Shown here in pieces: positions 50,793 through 63,587 of a stretch of 64,000 bases of DNA. A model generated the notes under the pieces. The model did no database searches. It worked only from the letters and a program-made list of their open reading frames with translations, and was not told the DNA's origin. Origin of the DNA: Annona cherimola (taxonomy: Eukaryota; Streptophyta; Magnoliopsida; Magnoliales; Annonaceae); NCBI GenBank assembly GCA_030490835.1, contig CM059973.1, positions 47,124,008 to 47,188,007 on the forward strand, given 5' to 3'. Position numbers and translations under genes: made by a program. Each line of letters opens with the position of its first letter. The first letter of the stretch is position 1.

Positions 50793-53159
50793 GGTGTATA
50801 AATTACCCACATTTTAAGATTTTAAAAATTGGAAAAATTGCTGGAAAAAAAAGGGCAGCAAGGGTCGGTAATTGGGGAGCAGCGGGACGGTGGTGACGTA
50901 AAATGATTTTTTAACTTTGAAAAATAGTAAAAAACAAAATTATAAGGCTAATAATTATCCAGCACATCAAGGGGATAAGCAAGTAATTAAGTGGCTGTGA
51001 AAAATTCACCAGCCAGTTGGGGCCCACTGCTGGAAATTCCAACTCAAAAATGCATGCACGTTCACATGTGTTGGAAGCTTGGATATTTTTTCCGAGTGCT
51101 GAAACTTGCAAACATCCCTGAAAATTCGTGATTATCATCTGCCCATTAAAGGAAGCAAAAATGGACAGCATGGTCATATGCTTATTACGTGCAATGATAT
51201 GCTAAGTTGCGGAAGTTTTTCTTAAAATTATTTACACCAAATTAATACATGAATTAAGGGCTAATTAGGTGTATAAATTACCCACATTTTAAGATTTTAA
51301 AAATTGTAAAAATTGCTGGAAAAAAAGGGCAGCAAGGGTCGGGAATGGGGGAGCAGCTGGACGGTGGTGACGTAAAATGATTTTTGAACTTTGAAAAATA
51401 GTAAAAAACAAAATTATAAGGCTAATAATTATCCAGCACATCAAGGGGAAAACCAAGTAATTAAGTGGCTGTGGAAAATGCCCTAGAAAGTGGGGCCCAC
51501 TGCTGGAAATTCCAGCTCCACAAGGCATGCACGTTCACATGTGTTGGAAGCTTGGAGATTTTTTCCAAGTGCGGAAACTTGTGAAAATCCCTGAAAATTC
51601 GTGAGTATCAGCTGCCCATTAAAGGATGCAAAAATGGACAGCATGGTCATATGCTTATGACGTGCAATGATATGCTTACTCGCGGAAGTTTTTCTTAAAA
51701 TTATTTACACCAAATTAATACATGAATTAAGGGCTAATTAGGTGTATAAATTACCCACATTTTAAGATTTTAAAAATTGTAAAAATTGCTGGAAAAAAAG
51801 GGCAGCAAGGGTCGGGAATGGGGGAGCAGCTGGACGGTGGTGACGTAAAATGATTTTTGAACTTTCAAAAATAGTAAAAAACAAAATTATAAGGCTAATA
51901 ATTATCCAGCACATCAAGGGGATAAGCACGTAATTAAGTGGTTGTGGAAAATGCCCCAGCAAGTGGGGCCCACTACTGGAAATTCCAGCTCCACAAGGCA
52001 TGCACGTTCACATGTGGTTGAAGCTTGGAGATTTTTTCCAAGTGCTGAAACTTGTGAAAATCCCTGAAAATTCGTGATTATCAGCTGCCCTTTAAAGGAT
52101 GCAAAAATGGACAGCTTGGTCATATGCTTATGACGTGCAATGATATGCTAAGTTGCGGAAGTTTTTCTTAAAATTATTTACACCAAATCAATACATGAAT
52201 TAAGGGCTAATTAGGTGTATAAATTACCCACATGTTAAGATTTTAAAAATTGGAAAAATTGCTGGAAAGAAAAGGGCAGCAAGGGACGTGAATGCGGGAG
52301 CAGCTGGACGGTGGTGATGTAAATAGATTTTTAGACTTTTAAAAATAGTAAAAAATAAATTATATGGCTAATAATTATCCAGCACATGAAGGGTATAAGC
52401 AAGTAATTAAGTGGCTGTGGAAAATGCCCCAGCATGTGGGGCCCACTGTTGGAAATTCCTGCTCCACAAGGCATGCACGTTAACATGTGTTGGAAGCTTG
52501 GAGATTTTTTCCAAGTGCGGAAACTTGCAAAAATTCCTGAAAATTCGTGATTATCAGCTGCCCATTAAAGGATGGAAAAATGGATTGCATGGTCATATGT
52601 GTATGACGTGCAATGATATGCTAACTTGCGGAAGTTTTTCTTAAAATTATTTGCACCAAATTAATAAATGAATTAAGGGCTAATAAGGTGTATAAATTAC
52701 CCACATTTTAAGAGTTTTAAAAATTGGAAAAATTGCTGGAAAAAAGGGCAGCAAGGGACGTGAATAGGGGAGCAGCTGGACGGTGGTGACGTAAAATGAT
52801 TTTTGAACTTTGAAAAATAGTAAAAAACAAAATTATAAGGCTAATAATTATCCAGCACATCAAGGGGATAACCAAGTAATTAAGTGGCTGTGGAAAATGC
52901 CCCAGCAAGTGGGGCCCACTGCCAGAAATTCCAACTCCACAAGGCATGCACGTTCACATGTGTTGGAAGCTTGGAGATTTTTTCCAAGTGCTGAAACTTG
53001 CAAAAATCCCTGAAAAGTCGTGAGTATCAGCTGCCCATTAAAGGATGCAAAAATGGACAGCATGGTCTTATGCTTATGACGTGCAATGATATGCTTACTT
53101 GCGGAAGTTTTTCTTAAAATTATTTTCACCAAATTAATAAATGAATTAAGGGATAATTA
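50793..53159 (+). repeat. Duplicate of 23775-26142 (R-C-C-U-C)
   Basis: Units start at 50793, 51268, 51741, 52214 and 52687. The offset to the left copy is 27018 bp (27018, 27018, 27018, 27018, 27018). R keeps CAGCGGGACGG and CAGCCAGTTGGGGCCC. The U unit at 52214 keeps GACGTGAATGCGGGAGC but has a foreign B-type head (see the conversion tract). Confidence 0.92.
52145..52285 (+). repeat. Putative gene-conversion tract of B-type sequence
   Basis: Within a region otherwise matching 24723-25668, this stretch carries ACCAAATCAATACATG, CCACATGTTAAGATTTT and GGAAAGAAAAGGGC. The left counterpart has ACCAAATTACTACATG, CCATATTTTAAG and GGAAAAAAAGGGC. The foreign markers are those of B-type heads at 44151, 47472 and 49845. 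Flanks on both sides return to the expected types, so exchange was non-reciprocal or a double crossover. Limits are set by the nearest informative bases. Confidence 0.7.
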
Positions 53160-55053
53160 GGTGTATAAATTACCCACATTTTAAGATTATTAAAATTTGG
53201 AAAAATTGCTTGAAAAAAAGGGCAGCAAGGGACGTGAATGTGGGAGCAGTTGGACGGTGGTGATGTAAACACATTTTTGGACTTTTAAAAGTAGTAAAAA
53301 ACGAATTTATATGGCTAATAATTATCCAGCACATCAAGGGGATAAGCATCTAATTAAGTGGCTGTGGAAAATGCCCCAGCAAGTGGGGCCTACAGTTGGA
53401 AATTCCAGCTCAACAAGGCACGCACGTTCACATATGTTGGAAGCTTGGAGATTTTTTTCCAGTGCTGAAACTTGCAAAAATCCCTAAAAATTCGTGATTA
53501 TCAGCTGCCCATTAAAGCATGCAAAAATGGACAGCTTGGTCATTTGCTTATGACGTGCAATGATATGCTAAGTTGCGGAAGTTTTTCTTAAAATTATATA
53601 CACCAAATTAATACATGAATTAAGGGCTAATTAGGTGTATAAATTACCCACATTTTAAGATTTTTAAAAATTGTAAAAATTGCTGGAAAAAAAGGGCAGC
53701 AAGGGTCGTGAATGGGGGAGCAGCTGGACGGTTGTGATGTAAATAGATTTTTAGACTTTTAAAAATAGTAAAAAATGAATCTATATGGCTAAGAATTATC
53801 CAGCACATCAAGGGGATAAGCATGTAATTAAGTGGCTGTGGAAAATGCCCCAGCAAGTGGGTCCCACAGCTTGAACTTCCAGCTCCACAAGGCATGCACG
53901 TTCACATGTGTTGGAAGTTTGGAGATTTTTTCCAAGTGCTGAAACTTGCAAAAATCCCTGAAAATTCTTGATTATCAGCTGCCCATTAAAGGATGCAAAA
54001 ATGGACAGCTTGGTCTCATTCAAATGTCGTGCAATGATATGCTAAGTTGCGGAAGTTTTTCTTAAAATTATTTACCCCAAATTAATACAGGAATTCAGGG
54101 CTAATTGGGTGTATAAATTACCCACATTTTAAGATTTTTAAAAAATGAAAAAATTGGTGGAAAAAAGGGCAGCAAGGGACAAGAATGCGGGAGCAGTTGG
54201 ACGGTGGTGATGTAAACAGATTTTTGGACTTTTAAAAGTAGTAAAAAATGAATTTATATGGCTAATAATTATCCAGCACATCAAGGGGATAAGCATCTAA
54301 TTAAGTGGCTGTGGAAAACGCCCCAGCAAGTGGGGCCCACTGTTGGAAATTCCAGCTCAACAAGGCACGCACGTTCACATATGTTGGAAGCATGGAGATT
54401 TTTTCCAAGTGCTGAAACTTGCAAAAATCCCTGAAAATTCGTGATTATCAGCTGCCCATTAAAGGATGCAAAAATGGACAGCTTGGTCTTATGGTTATGA
54501 CGTGCAATGATATGCTAAGTTGCGGAAGTTTTTCTTAAAATTATATACACCAAAGTAATACATGAATTAAGGGCTAATTAGGTGTATAAATTACCCACAT
54601 TTTAAGATTTTTAAAAATTGTAAAAATTGCTGGAAAAAAAGGGCAGCAAGGGTCGTGAATGGTAGAGCAGCTGGACAGTGGTGATGTAAAATGATTTTTG
54701 AACTTTCAAAAATAGTAAAAACAAAATTTATAAGGCTAATAATTATCCAGCACATCAAGGGGATAAGCACGTAATTAAGTGGCTGTGGAAAATGCCCCAG
54801 AAGTGGGTCCCACTGCTGGAAATTCCAGCTCCACAAGGAACACACGTTCACATGTGTTGGAAGCTTGGAGATTTTTTCCAATTGCTGGAACTTGAAAAAA
54901 TTCCTGAAAATTCTTGATTATCAGCTGCCTATTAAAGGATGAAAAAATGGACAACTTGGTCTTATGCAAATGACGTGCAATGAAATGCTAAGTTGCGGAA
55001 GTTTTTATTTAAATTATTTACACCAAATTAATAGAGGAATTAAGGGCTAATTG
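53160..55053 (+). repeat. D-E-D'-G' block, duplicate of 29458-31351
   Basis: Units start at 53160 D, 53634 E, 54108 D' and 54581 G'. The order and private variants match 29458-31351. These include the G' tail AATTGCTGGAACTTGAAAAA and the AGTTTTTATTTAAATTATTT end. The first three units also align with 26143-27563 at an offset of 27017 bp, so two sources are possible up to 54580. Only the 29458 block continues into G'. Confidence 0.9.
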
Positions 55054-58000
55054 GGTGTATAAATTATCCACATTTTAAGATTTTTAAAAATTGGAAAAAT
55101 TGTTGGAAAAAAAGGGCAGGAAGGGACGTGAATGGGGGAGCAGCTGGACGATGGTGATGTAAAAAGATTTTTAGACTTTTAAAAATAGTAAAAAACAAAT
55201 TTATATGGCTAATAATTAACCAACACATCATGGGGATAAGCAAGTAATTAAGTGGCTGTGGAAAATTCCCCAGCAAGTGGGGCCCACTACTGGAAATTCC
55301 AGCTCCACAATGCGTGCACGTTCACATGTGTTGGAAGCTTGGAGATTTTTCCATGTGCTGAAACTTGCGAAAGTCCCTGAAAATTTGTGATTATCAGCTC
55401 TCCATTAAAGGATGCAAAAATGGACAGCTTAATCATAAGCTTATGACGTGCAATGATATGCTAAGTTGCGGAAGTTTTTCTTAAAATTTTTTACACCAAA
55501 TTAGTACATGAATTAAGGGCTAATTTGGTCTATAAATTACCCAGATTTTAAGATTTTTAAAAATTGGAAAAATTGCTGGAAAAAAAGGGCAGCAAGGGAC
55601 GTGAATGGGGGAGCAGCTGGACGGTGGTGATTTAAACAGATTTTTGGAATTTTAAAAATAGTAAAAAACGAATCTATATGGCTAATCATTATCCAGCAAA
55701 TCAAGGGGATAAGCATGTAATTAAGTGGCTGTGGAAAATGCCCCAGTAAGTGGGGCCCACAGCTGGAACTTCCAGCTCCACAAGGCCTGCACGTTCGCAT
55801 GTGTTGGAAGTTTGTAGATTTTTTCCAATCACTTAAACTTGCAAAAATCCCTGAAAATTCGTGATTATCAGCTGCCCATTAAAGGATGCAAAAATGGACA
55901 GCTTGGTCTGATGCAAATGTCGTGCAATGATATGCTAAGTTGCGGAAGTTTTTCTTAAAATTATTTACATTAAATTAATACAGGAATTCAGGGCTAATTG
56001 GGTGTATAAATTACCCACATTTTAAGATTTTTAAAAAATGGAAAAATTGCTTGAAAAAACAGGTAGCAAGGGACGTGAATGGGGGAGCAGCTGGACAGTG
56101 GTGATGTAAACACATTTTTGGACTTTTAAAAGTAGTAAAAAACGAATTTAAATGACTAATAATTGTCCAACACATCAAGGGGATCAGCATCTAATTAAGT
56201 GGCTGTGGAAAATGCCCCAGCAAGTGGGGCCCACTGTTGGAAATTCCAGCTCAAAAATGCACGCACGTTCACATATGTTGGAAGCTTGGAGATTTTTTTC
56301 AAGTGCTGAAACTTGCAAAAATTCTTGAAAATTCGATATTATCAGCTGCCCATTAAAGGATGCAAAAATGGATTGCTTGGTCTCATGCAAATGTCGTTCA
56401 ATTATATGCTAAGTTGCGGAAGTTTTTCTTAAAATTATTTACACCAAATTAATACAGGGATTCACGGATAATTGGGTGTATAAATTATCCACATTTTAAG
56501 ATTTTTAAAAATTGGAAAAATTGCTGGAAAAAAAAGGGCAGCAACAGAAGTGAATGGGGGGACAGCTGGACGGTGGTGATGTAAACAGATTTTTGGACTT
56601 TTAAAAATAGTAAAAAATGAATCTATATGGCTAATAATTATCCAGCACATCAAGGGGATAAGCACGTAATTAAGTGGCTGTGGAAAATGCCCCAGCAAGT
56701 GGGGCCCACAGCTGAAACTTCCAGCTACACAAGGCACGCACGTTCACATCTGTTGGAAGTTTGGAGATTTTTTCCAAGTGCTGAAACTTCTAAAAATCCC
56801 TGAAAATTCATGATTATCAGTTGCCCATTAAAGGATGCAAAAATGGACAGCTTGGTCTCACGCAAATGTCGTGCAATGATATGCTAAGTTGCGGAAGTTT
56901 TTCTTAAAATTATATACACCAAATTAATACATGAATTAAGGGCTAATTAGGTGTATAAATTACCCACATTTTAAGATTTTTAAAAATTGGAAAAATTGCT
57001 AGAAAAAAAGGGCAGCAAGGGTCGTGAATGGTAGAGCAGCTGGACGGTGGTGACGTAAAATGATTTTTGAACTTTCAAAAATAGTAAAAAAAAAATTTAT
57101 AACGCTAATAATTATCCAGCACATCAAGGGGATAAGCACGTAATTAAGTGGCTGTGGAAAATGCCCCAGAAGTGGGTCCCACTGCTGGAAATTCCAGCTC
57201 AACAAGGCACGCACGTTCACATATGTTGGAAGCTTGGAGATTTTTTCCCAGTGCTGAAACTTGCAAAAATCCCTGAAAATTCATGATTATCAGCTGCCCA
57301 TTAAAGCATGCAAAAATGGACAGCTTGGTCATATGCTTATGACGTGCAATGATCTGCTAAGTGGCGGAAGTTTTTCTTAAAATTATTTACACCAAATTAA
57401 TATAGGAATTCAGGGCTAATTGGGTGTATAAATTAGCCACATTTTAAGATTTTTAAAAATTGGAAAAATTGCTGGAAAAAAAGGGCAGCAAGGGACGTGA
57501 ATGGGGGAGCAGCTAGACGATGGTGATGTAAACAGATTTTTGGACTTTTAAAAATAGTAAAAAATAAATCTATATGGCTAATAATTATCCAGCACATCAA
57601 GGGGATAAGCATGTAATTAAGTGGCTGTGGAAAATGCCCCAACAAGTGGGGCCCACAGCTTGAACTTCCAGCTCCACAAGGCATGCACGTTCACATGTGT
57701 TGGAAGTTTGGAGATTTTTTCCAAGTGCTGAAACTTTCAAAAATCACTGAAAATACGTGATTATCAGCTGCCCATTAAAGGTTGCAAAAATGGATAGCTT
57801 GGTCTCATTCAAATGTCGTGCAATGATATGCTAAGTTGCGGAAGTTTTTCTTAAAATTATTTACACCAAATTAATACAGGAATTCAGGGCTAATTGGGTG
57901 TATAAATTACCCGAATTTTAAGATTTTTAAAAATTTGAAAAATTGCTGGAAAAAAAGGACAGCAAGGGACATGAATGTGGGAGCAGTTGGACGGTGGTGA

Positions 58001-58370
58001 TGTAAACAGATTTTTGGACTTTTAAAAGTTGTAAAAAATGAATTTATATGGCTAATAATTATCCAGCATATAAAGGGGATAAGCATCTAATTAAGTGGCT
58101 GTGGAAAATGCCCCAGCGAGTGGGGCCCACTGCTGGAAATTCTAGCTCCACAAGGCACGCATGTTCACATGTGTTGGAAGCTTGGAGATTTTTTCCAAGT
58201 GCTGAAACTTTCAAAAATCCCAGAATATTCATGATTATCAGCTGCCCATTAAAGGATGCAAAAATGGACAACTTGGTCTTATGCAAATGACGTGCAAAGA
58301 TATGCTGAGTGGCGGAAGTTTTTCTTAAAATTATTTACACCAAATTAATACAGGAATTCAAGGCTAATTG
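55054..58370 (+). repeat. 7-unit higher-order repeat, copy 1 (I-J-K-L-G-H-S)
   Basis: Units start at 55054 I, 55527 J, 56001 K, 56475 L, 56950 G, 57423 H and 57897 S. S has GGGACATGAATGTGGGAGC and AAAAGTTGTAAAAAATG. The first unit is itself chimeric: its head has the F-type AAATTGTTGGAAAAAAAGG and lacks the I-specific TTAATAATTGG, then GGGCAGGAAGGG onward is I-type. The I-J-K-L cassette is shared with the 9-unit repeat, but L is followed by G instead of N. Confidence 0.92.
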
Positions 58371-60266
58371 GGAGTATAAATTAGCCACATTTTAAGATTT
58401 TTAATAATTGGAAAAATTGCTGGAAAAAAAGGGCAGGAAGGGACGTGAATGGGGGAGCAGCTGGACGATGGTGATGTAAAAAGATTTTTAGACTTTTAAA
58501 AATAGTAAAAAACAAATTTATATGGCTAATAATTAACCAACACATCATGGGGATAAGCAAGTAATTAAGTGGCTGTGGAAAATTCCCCAGCAAGTGGGGC
58601 CCACTACTGGAAATTCCAGCTCCACAATGCGTGCACGTTCACATGTGTTGGAAGCTTGGAGATTTTTCCATGTGCTGAAACTTGCGAAAGTCCCTGAAAA
58701 TTTGTGATTATCAGCTCTCCATTAAAGGATGCAAAAATGGACAGCTTAATCATAAGCTTATGACGTGCAATGATATGCTAAGTTGCGGAAGTTTTTCTTA
58801 AAATTTTTTACACCAAATTAGTACGTGAATTAAGGGCTAATTTGGTCTATAAATTACCCAGATTTTAAGATTTTTAAAAATTGGAAAAATTGCTGGAAAA
58901 AAAGGGCAGCAAGGGACGTGAATGGGGGAGCAGCTGGACGGTGGTGATTTAAACAGATTTTTGGAATTTTAAAAATAGTAAAAAACGAATCTATATGGCT
59001 AATCATTATCCAGCAAATCAAGGGGATAAGCATGTAATTAAGTGGCTATGGAAAATGCCCCAGTAAGTGGGGCCCACAGCTGGAACTTCCAGCTCCACAA
59101 GGCCTGCACGTTCGCATGTGTTGGAAGTTTGTAGATTTTTTCCAATCACTTAAACTTGCAAAAATCCCTGAAAATTCGTGATTATCAGCTGCCCATTAAA
59201 GGATGCAAAAATGGACAGCTTGGTCTGATGCAAATGTCGTGCAATGATATGCTAAGTTGCGGAAGTTTTTCTTAAAATTATTTACATTAAATTAATACAG
59301 GAATTCAGGGCTAATTGGGTGTATAAATTACCCACATTTTAAGATTTTTAAAAAATGGAAAAATTGCTTGAAAAAACAGGTAGCAAGGGACGTGAATGGG
59401 GGAGCAGCTGGACAGTGGTGATGTAAACACATTTTTGGACTTTTAAAAGTAGTAAAAAACGAATTTAAATGACTAATAATTGTCCAACACATCAAGGGGA
59501 TCAGCATCTAATTAAGTGGCTGTGGAAAATGCCCCAGCAAGTGGGGCCCACTGTTGGAAATTCCAGCTCAAAAATGCACGCACGTTCACATATGTTGGAA
59601 GCTTGGAGATTTTTTTCAAGTGCTGAAACTTGCAAAAATTCTTGAAAATTCGTGATTATCAGCTGCCCATTAAAGGATGCAAAAATGGATTGCTTGGTCT
59701 CATGCAAATGTCGTTCAATTATATGCTAAGTTGCGGAAGTTTTTCTTAAAATTATTTACACCAAATTAATACAGGGATTCACGGATAATTGGGTGTATAA
59801 ATTATCCACATTTTAAGATTTTTAAAAATTGGAAAAATTGCTGGAAAAAAAAGGGCAGCAACAGAAGTGAATGGGGGGACAGCTGGACGGTGGTGATGTA
59901 AACAGATTTTTGGACTTTTAAAAATAGTAAAAAATGAATCTATATGGCTAATAATTATCCAGCACATCAAGGGGATAAGCACGTAATTAAGTGGCTGTGG
60001 AAAATGCCCCAGCAAGTGGGGCCCACAGCTGAAACTTCCAGCTACACAAGGCACGCACGTTCACATCTGTTGGAAGCTTGGAGATTTTTTCCAAGTGCTG
60101 AAACTTGCAAAAATCCTTGAAAATTCGTGACTATCAGCTGCCCATTAAAGGATGCAAAAATGGACAGCTTGGCCTTATGCTTATGACGTGCAATGATATG
60201 CTAAGTTGCGAAAGTTTTTCTTAAAATTATTTACACCAAATTAATACATGAATTCAGGGCTAATTA
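58371..60266 (+). repeat. 7-unit higher-order repeat, partial copy 2 (I-J-K-L)
   Basis: Units start at 58371, 58844, 59318 and 59792. The offset to copy 1 is 3317 bp throughout. Copy-specific variants are shared with 55054-56949, for example TTTACATTAAATTAATAC and GAAAAAACAGGTAGC. The I-J-K-L units at 36562 and 40830 have TTTACACC and GAAAAAATAGG instead. Confidence 0.92.
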
Positions 60267-63200
60267 GGTGTATAAATTACCCACATTTTAAGATTTTTAA
60301 AAATTGAAAAAATTGCTGGAAAAAAAAGGGCAGCAAGGGACATGAATGGGGGAGCAGCTGGACGGTGGTGATTTTAACAGATTTTTGGACTTTTAAAAAT
60401 AGTAAAAAACGAATCTATATGGCTAATAATTATCCAGCACATCAAGGGGATAAGCATCAAGTTAAGTGGCTGTGGAAAATGCCCCAGCAAGTGGGGCCCA
60501 CAGCTGGAACTTCCAGCTCCACAAGGCCTGCACGTTCACATGTGTTGGAAGTTTGGAGATTTTTTCCAAGTGCTGAAACTTACAAAAATTCCTGAAAATT
60601 CGTGATTATCAGCTGCCCATTAAAGGATGCAAAAATGGATTGCTTGGTCTCTTGCAAATGTCGTGCAATGATATGCTAAGTTGCGGAAGTTTTTCTTAAA
60701 ATTATTTACACCAAATTAATACAGGAATTCAAGGCTAATTGGGTGTATAAATTACCCACATTTTAAGATTTTTAAAAATTGGAAAAATTGCTGGAAAACA
60801 AGGGCAGCAAGGGACATGAATGTGGGAGGAGTTGGACGGTGCTGATGTAAACAGATTTTTGGACTTTTAAAAGTAGTAAAAAATGAATTTATATGGCTAA
60901 TAATTATCCAACACATCAACGTTATAAGCATATAATTAAGTGGCTGTGGAAAATGCCCAAGCAAGTGGGGCCCACTGCTGGTAATTCCAGCTCCACAAGG
61001 CATGCACGTTCACATGTGTTGGAAGCTTGGAGATTTTTTCCAAGTGCTGAAACTTGCAAAAATCCCTGAAAATTCGTGATTATCAGCTGCCCTATGAATG
61101 ATGCAAAAATGGACAGCTTGGTCTTATGCTTATGACGTGCAATGATATGCTAAGTTACGGAAGTTTTTCTTAAAATTATTTACACCAAATTAATACATGA
61201 ATTCAGGGCTAATTAGGTGTATAAATTACCCACATTTTAAGATTTTTAAAAATTGGAAAAATTGCTGGAAAAAAAAGGGCAGCAAGGGTCATGAATGGTG
61301 GAGCAGCCGGAAGGTGGTGATATAAAATGATTTTTGAACTTTCAAAAATAGTAAAAAACAAATTTATAAGGCTAATAATTATCCAGCACATCATGGGGAT
61401 AACCACGTAATTAAGTGGCTGTGGAAAATGCCCCAACAAGTGGGGCCCACTGCTGGAAATTCCAGCTCCGCAAGGAACGCACGTTCACATGTGTTGGAAG
61501 CTTGGAGATTTTTTCCAAGTGCTGAAACTTGCAAAAATCCCTGAAAATTCGTGGTTATCTGCTGCCCATTAAAGGATGCAAAAATGGACAACTTGGTCTT
61601 ATGCAAATGACGTGCAATGATATGCTAAGTTGCGGAAGTTGTTCTTTAAATTATTTACACCAAATTAATACAGGAATTAAGGGCTAATTGGGTGTATAAA
61701 TTACCCACATTTTAAGAATTTTAAAAATTGGAAAAATTGATGGAAAAAAAGGGCAACAACGGACGTGAATGGGGGGGCAGCTGGACGGTGGTGATGTAAA
61801 CAGATTTTTGGACTTTTAAAAATAGTAAAAAATGAATCTATATGGCTAATAATTATCCAGCACATGAAGGTGATAATCAAGTAATTAAGTGGCTGTGGAA
61901 AATGCCCCAGCAAGTGGGGCCCACTGCTGGAAATTCCAGCTCCACAAGGAATGCACGTTCACATGTGTTGGAAGCTTGGAGATTTTTTTCAAGAGCTGAA
62001 ATTTGCAAAAATCCCTGAAAATTTGTGATTATCAGCTGCCCATTAAAGGATGCAAAAATGGACAGCTTGGTCTCATGCTAATGTCGTGGAATGATATTTT
62101 AAGTTACGGAAGTTTTTCTTATAATTATTTACACAAAATTAATTCATGAATTCAGGGCTAATTAGGTGTATAAATTACCCACATTTTAAGATTTTTAAAA
62201 ATTGGAAGAATTGTTTGAAAAAAAGGGCAGCAAGGTAAGTGAATGATGGAGCAGCTGGACAGTGGTGATGTAAAATGATTTTTGAACTTTCAAAAATATT
62301 AAAAAAAAAATTTGTAAGGCAAATAATTATCCAGCACATCAAGGGGATAACCACGTAATTAAGTGGCTGTGGAAAATGCCCCAGCAAGTGGGGCCCACTG
62401 CTGGAAATTCCAGCTCCACAAGGAATGCACGTTCACATGTGTTGGAAGCTTGGAGATTTTTTCCAAGAGCTGAAACTTGCAAAAATCCCTGAAAATTCGG
62501 GATTATCAGCTGCCCATTAAAGGATGCAAAAATGGACAACTTGGCCTTATGTTTAGGACGTGCAATGATATGCTAAGTTGCGGAAGTTTTTCTTTAAATT
62601 ATTTACACCAAATTAATACAAGAATTAAGGGCTAATTGGGTGTATAAATTACCCACATTTTAAGATTTTTAAAAATTGGAAAAATTGCTGGAAAAAAAAG
62701 GGCAGCAAGGGACGTGAATGCGGGGGCAGCTGGACGGTGGTGATGTAAACAGATTTTTAGACTTTTAAAAATAGTAAAAAATGAATTTATATGACTAATA
62801 ATTGTCCAGCACATCTAGGGGATAAGCACGTAATTAAGTGGCTGTGGAAAACGCCCCAGCAAGTGGGGCCCACTGTTGGAAATTCCATCTCAACAAGGCA
62901 CGCACGTTCACATATGTTGGAAGCTTGGAGATTTTTTCCAAGTGCTGAAACTTGCAAAAATCCTTGAAAATTCGTGATTATCAGCTGCCCATAAAAGGAT
63001 GCAAAAATGGACAGCTTGGTCTTATGTTTAGGACGTGCAATGATATGCTAAGTTGCGAAAGTTTTTCTTAAAATTATTTACACCAAATTAATACATGAAT
63101 TCAGGGCTAATTAGGCGTATAAATTACCCACATTTTAAGATTTTTTAAAATTGGAAAAATTGCTGGAAAAAAAAGGGCAGCAAGGTTCGTGAATGGTGGA

Positions 63201-63587
63201 GCAGCTGGACGGTGGTGATGTAAAATGATTTTTGAACTTTCAAAAATAGTAAAAAATAAATTTATAAGGCAAATAATTATCCAGCACATCAAGGGGATCA
63301 GCACGTAATTAAGTGGCTGTGGAAAATGCCCAGTAAGTGGGGCCCACTGCTGGAAATTCCAGCTCCACAAGGAACGCACGTTCACATCTGTTGGAAGTTT
63401 GGAGATTTTTTCCAAGTGCTGAAACTTGCAAAAATCCCTGAAAATTCGCGATTATCAGCTGCCCATTAAAGGATGCAAAAATGGACATCTTGGTCTCATG
63501 CAAATGTCGTCCAATGATATTCTAAGTTGCAAAAGTTTTTCTTAAAATTATTTACACAAAATTAATACATGAATTCAGGGCTAATTA
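60267..63587 (+). repeat. Right-end units, no clear higher-order period
   Basis: Units start at 60267, 60742, 61216, 61691, 62165, 62639 and 63114. Unit 60267 begins like N (TTAAAAATTGAAAAAATTGC) then carries a J-like GTGATTTTAACAG. The others mix D-, G- and H-like markers with more private substitutions, for example CCATCAACGTTATAAGC-like changes near 60915 and GATATTTTAAGTTACGG at 62091. This looks like a more diverged part of the array. Confidence 0.85.
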
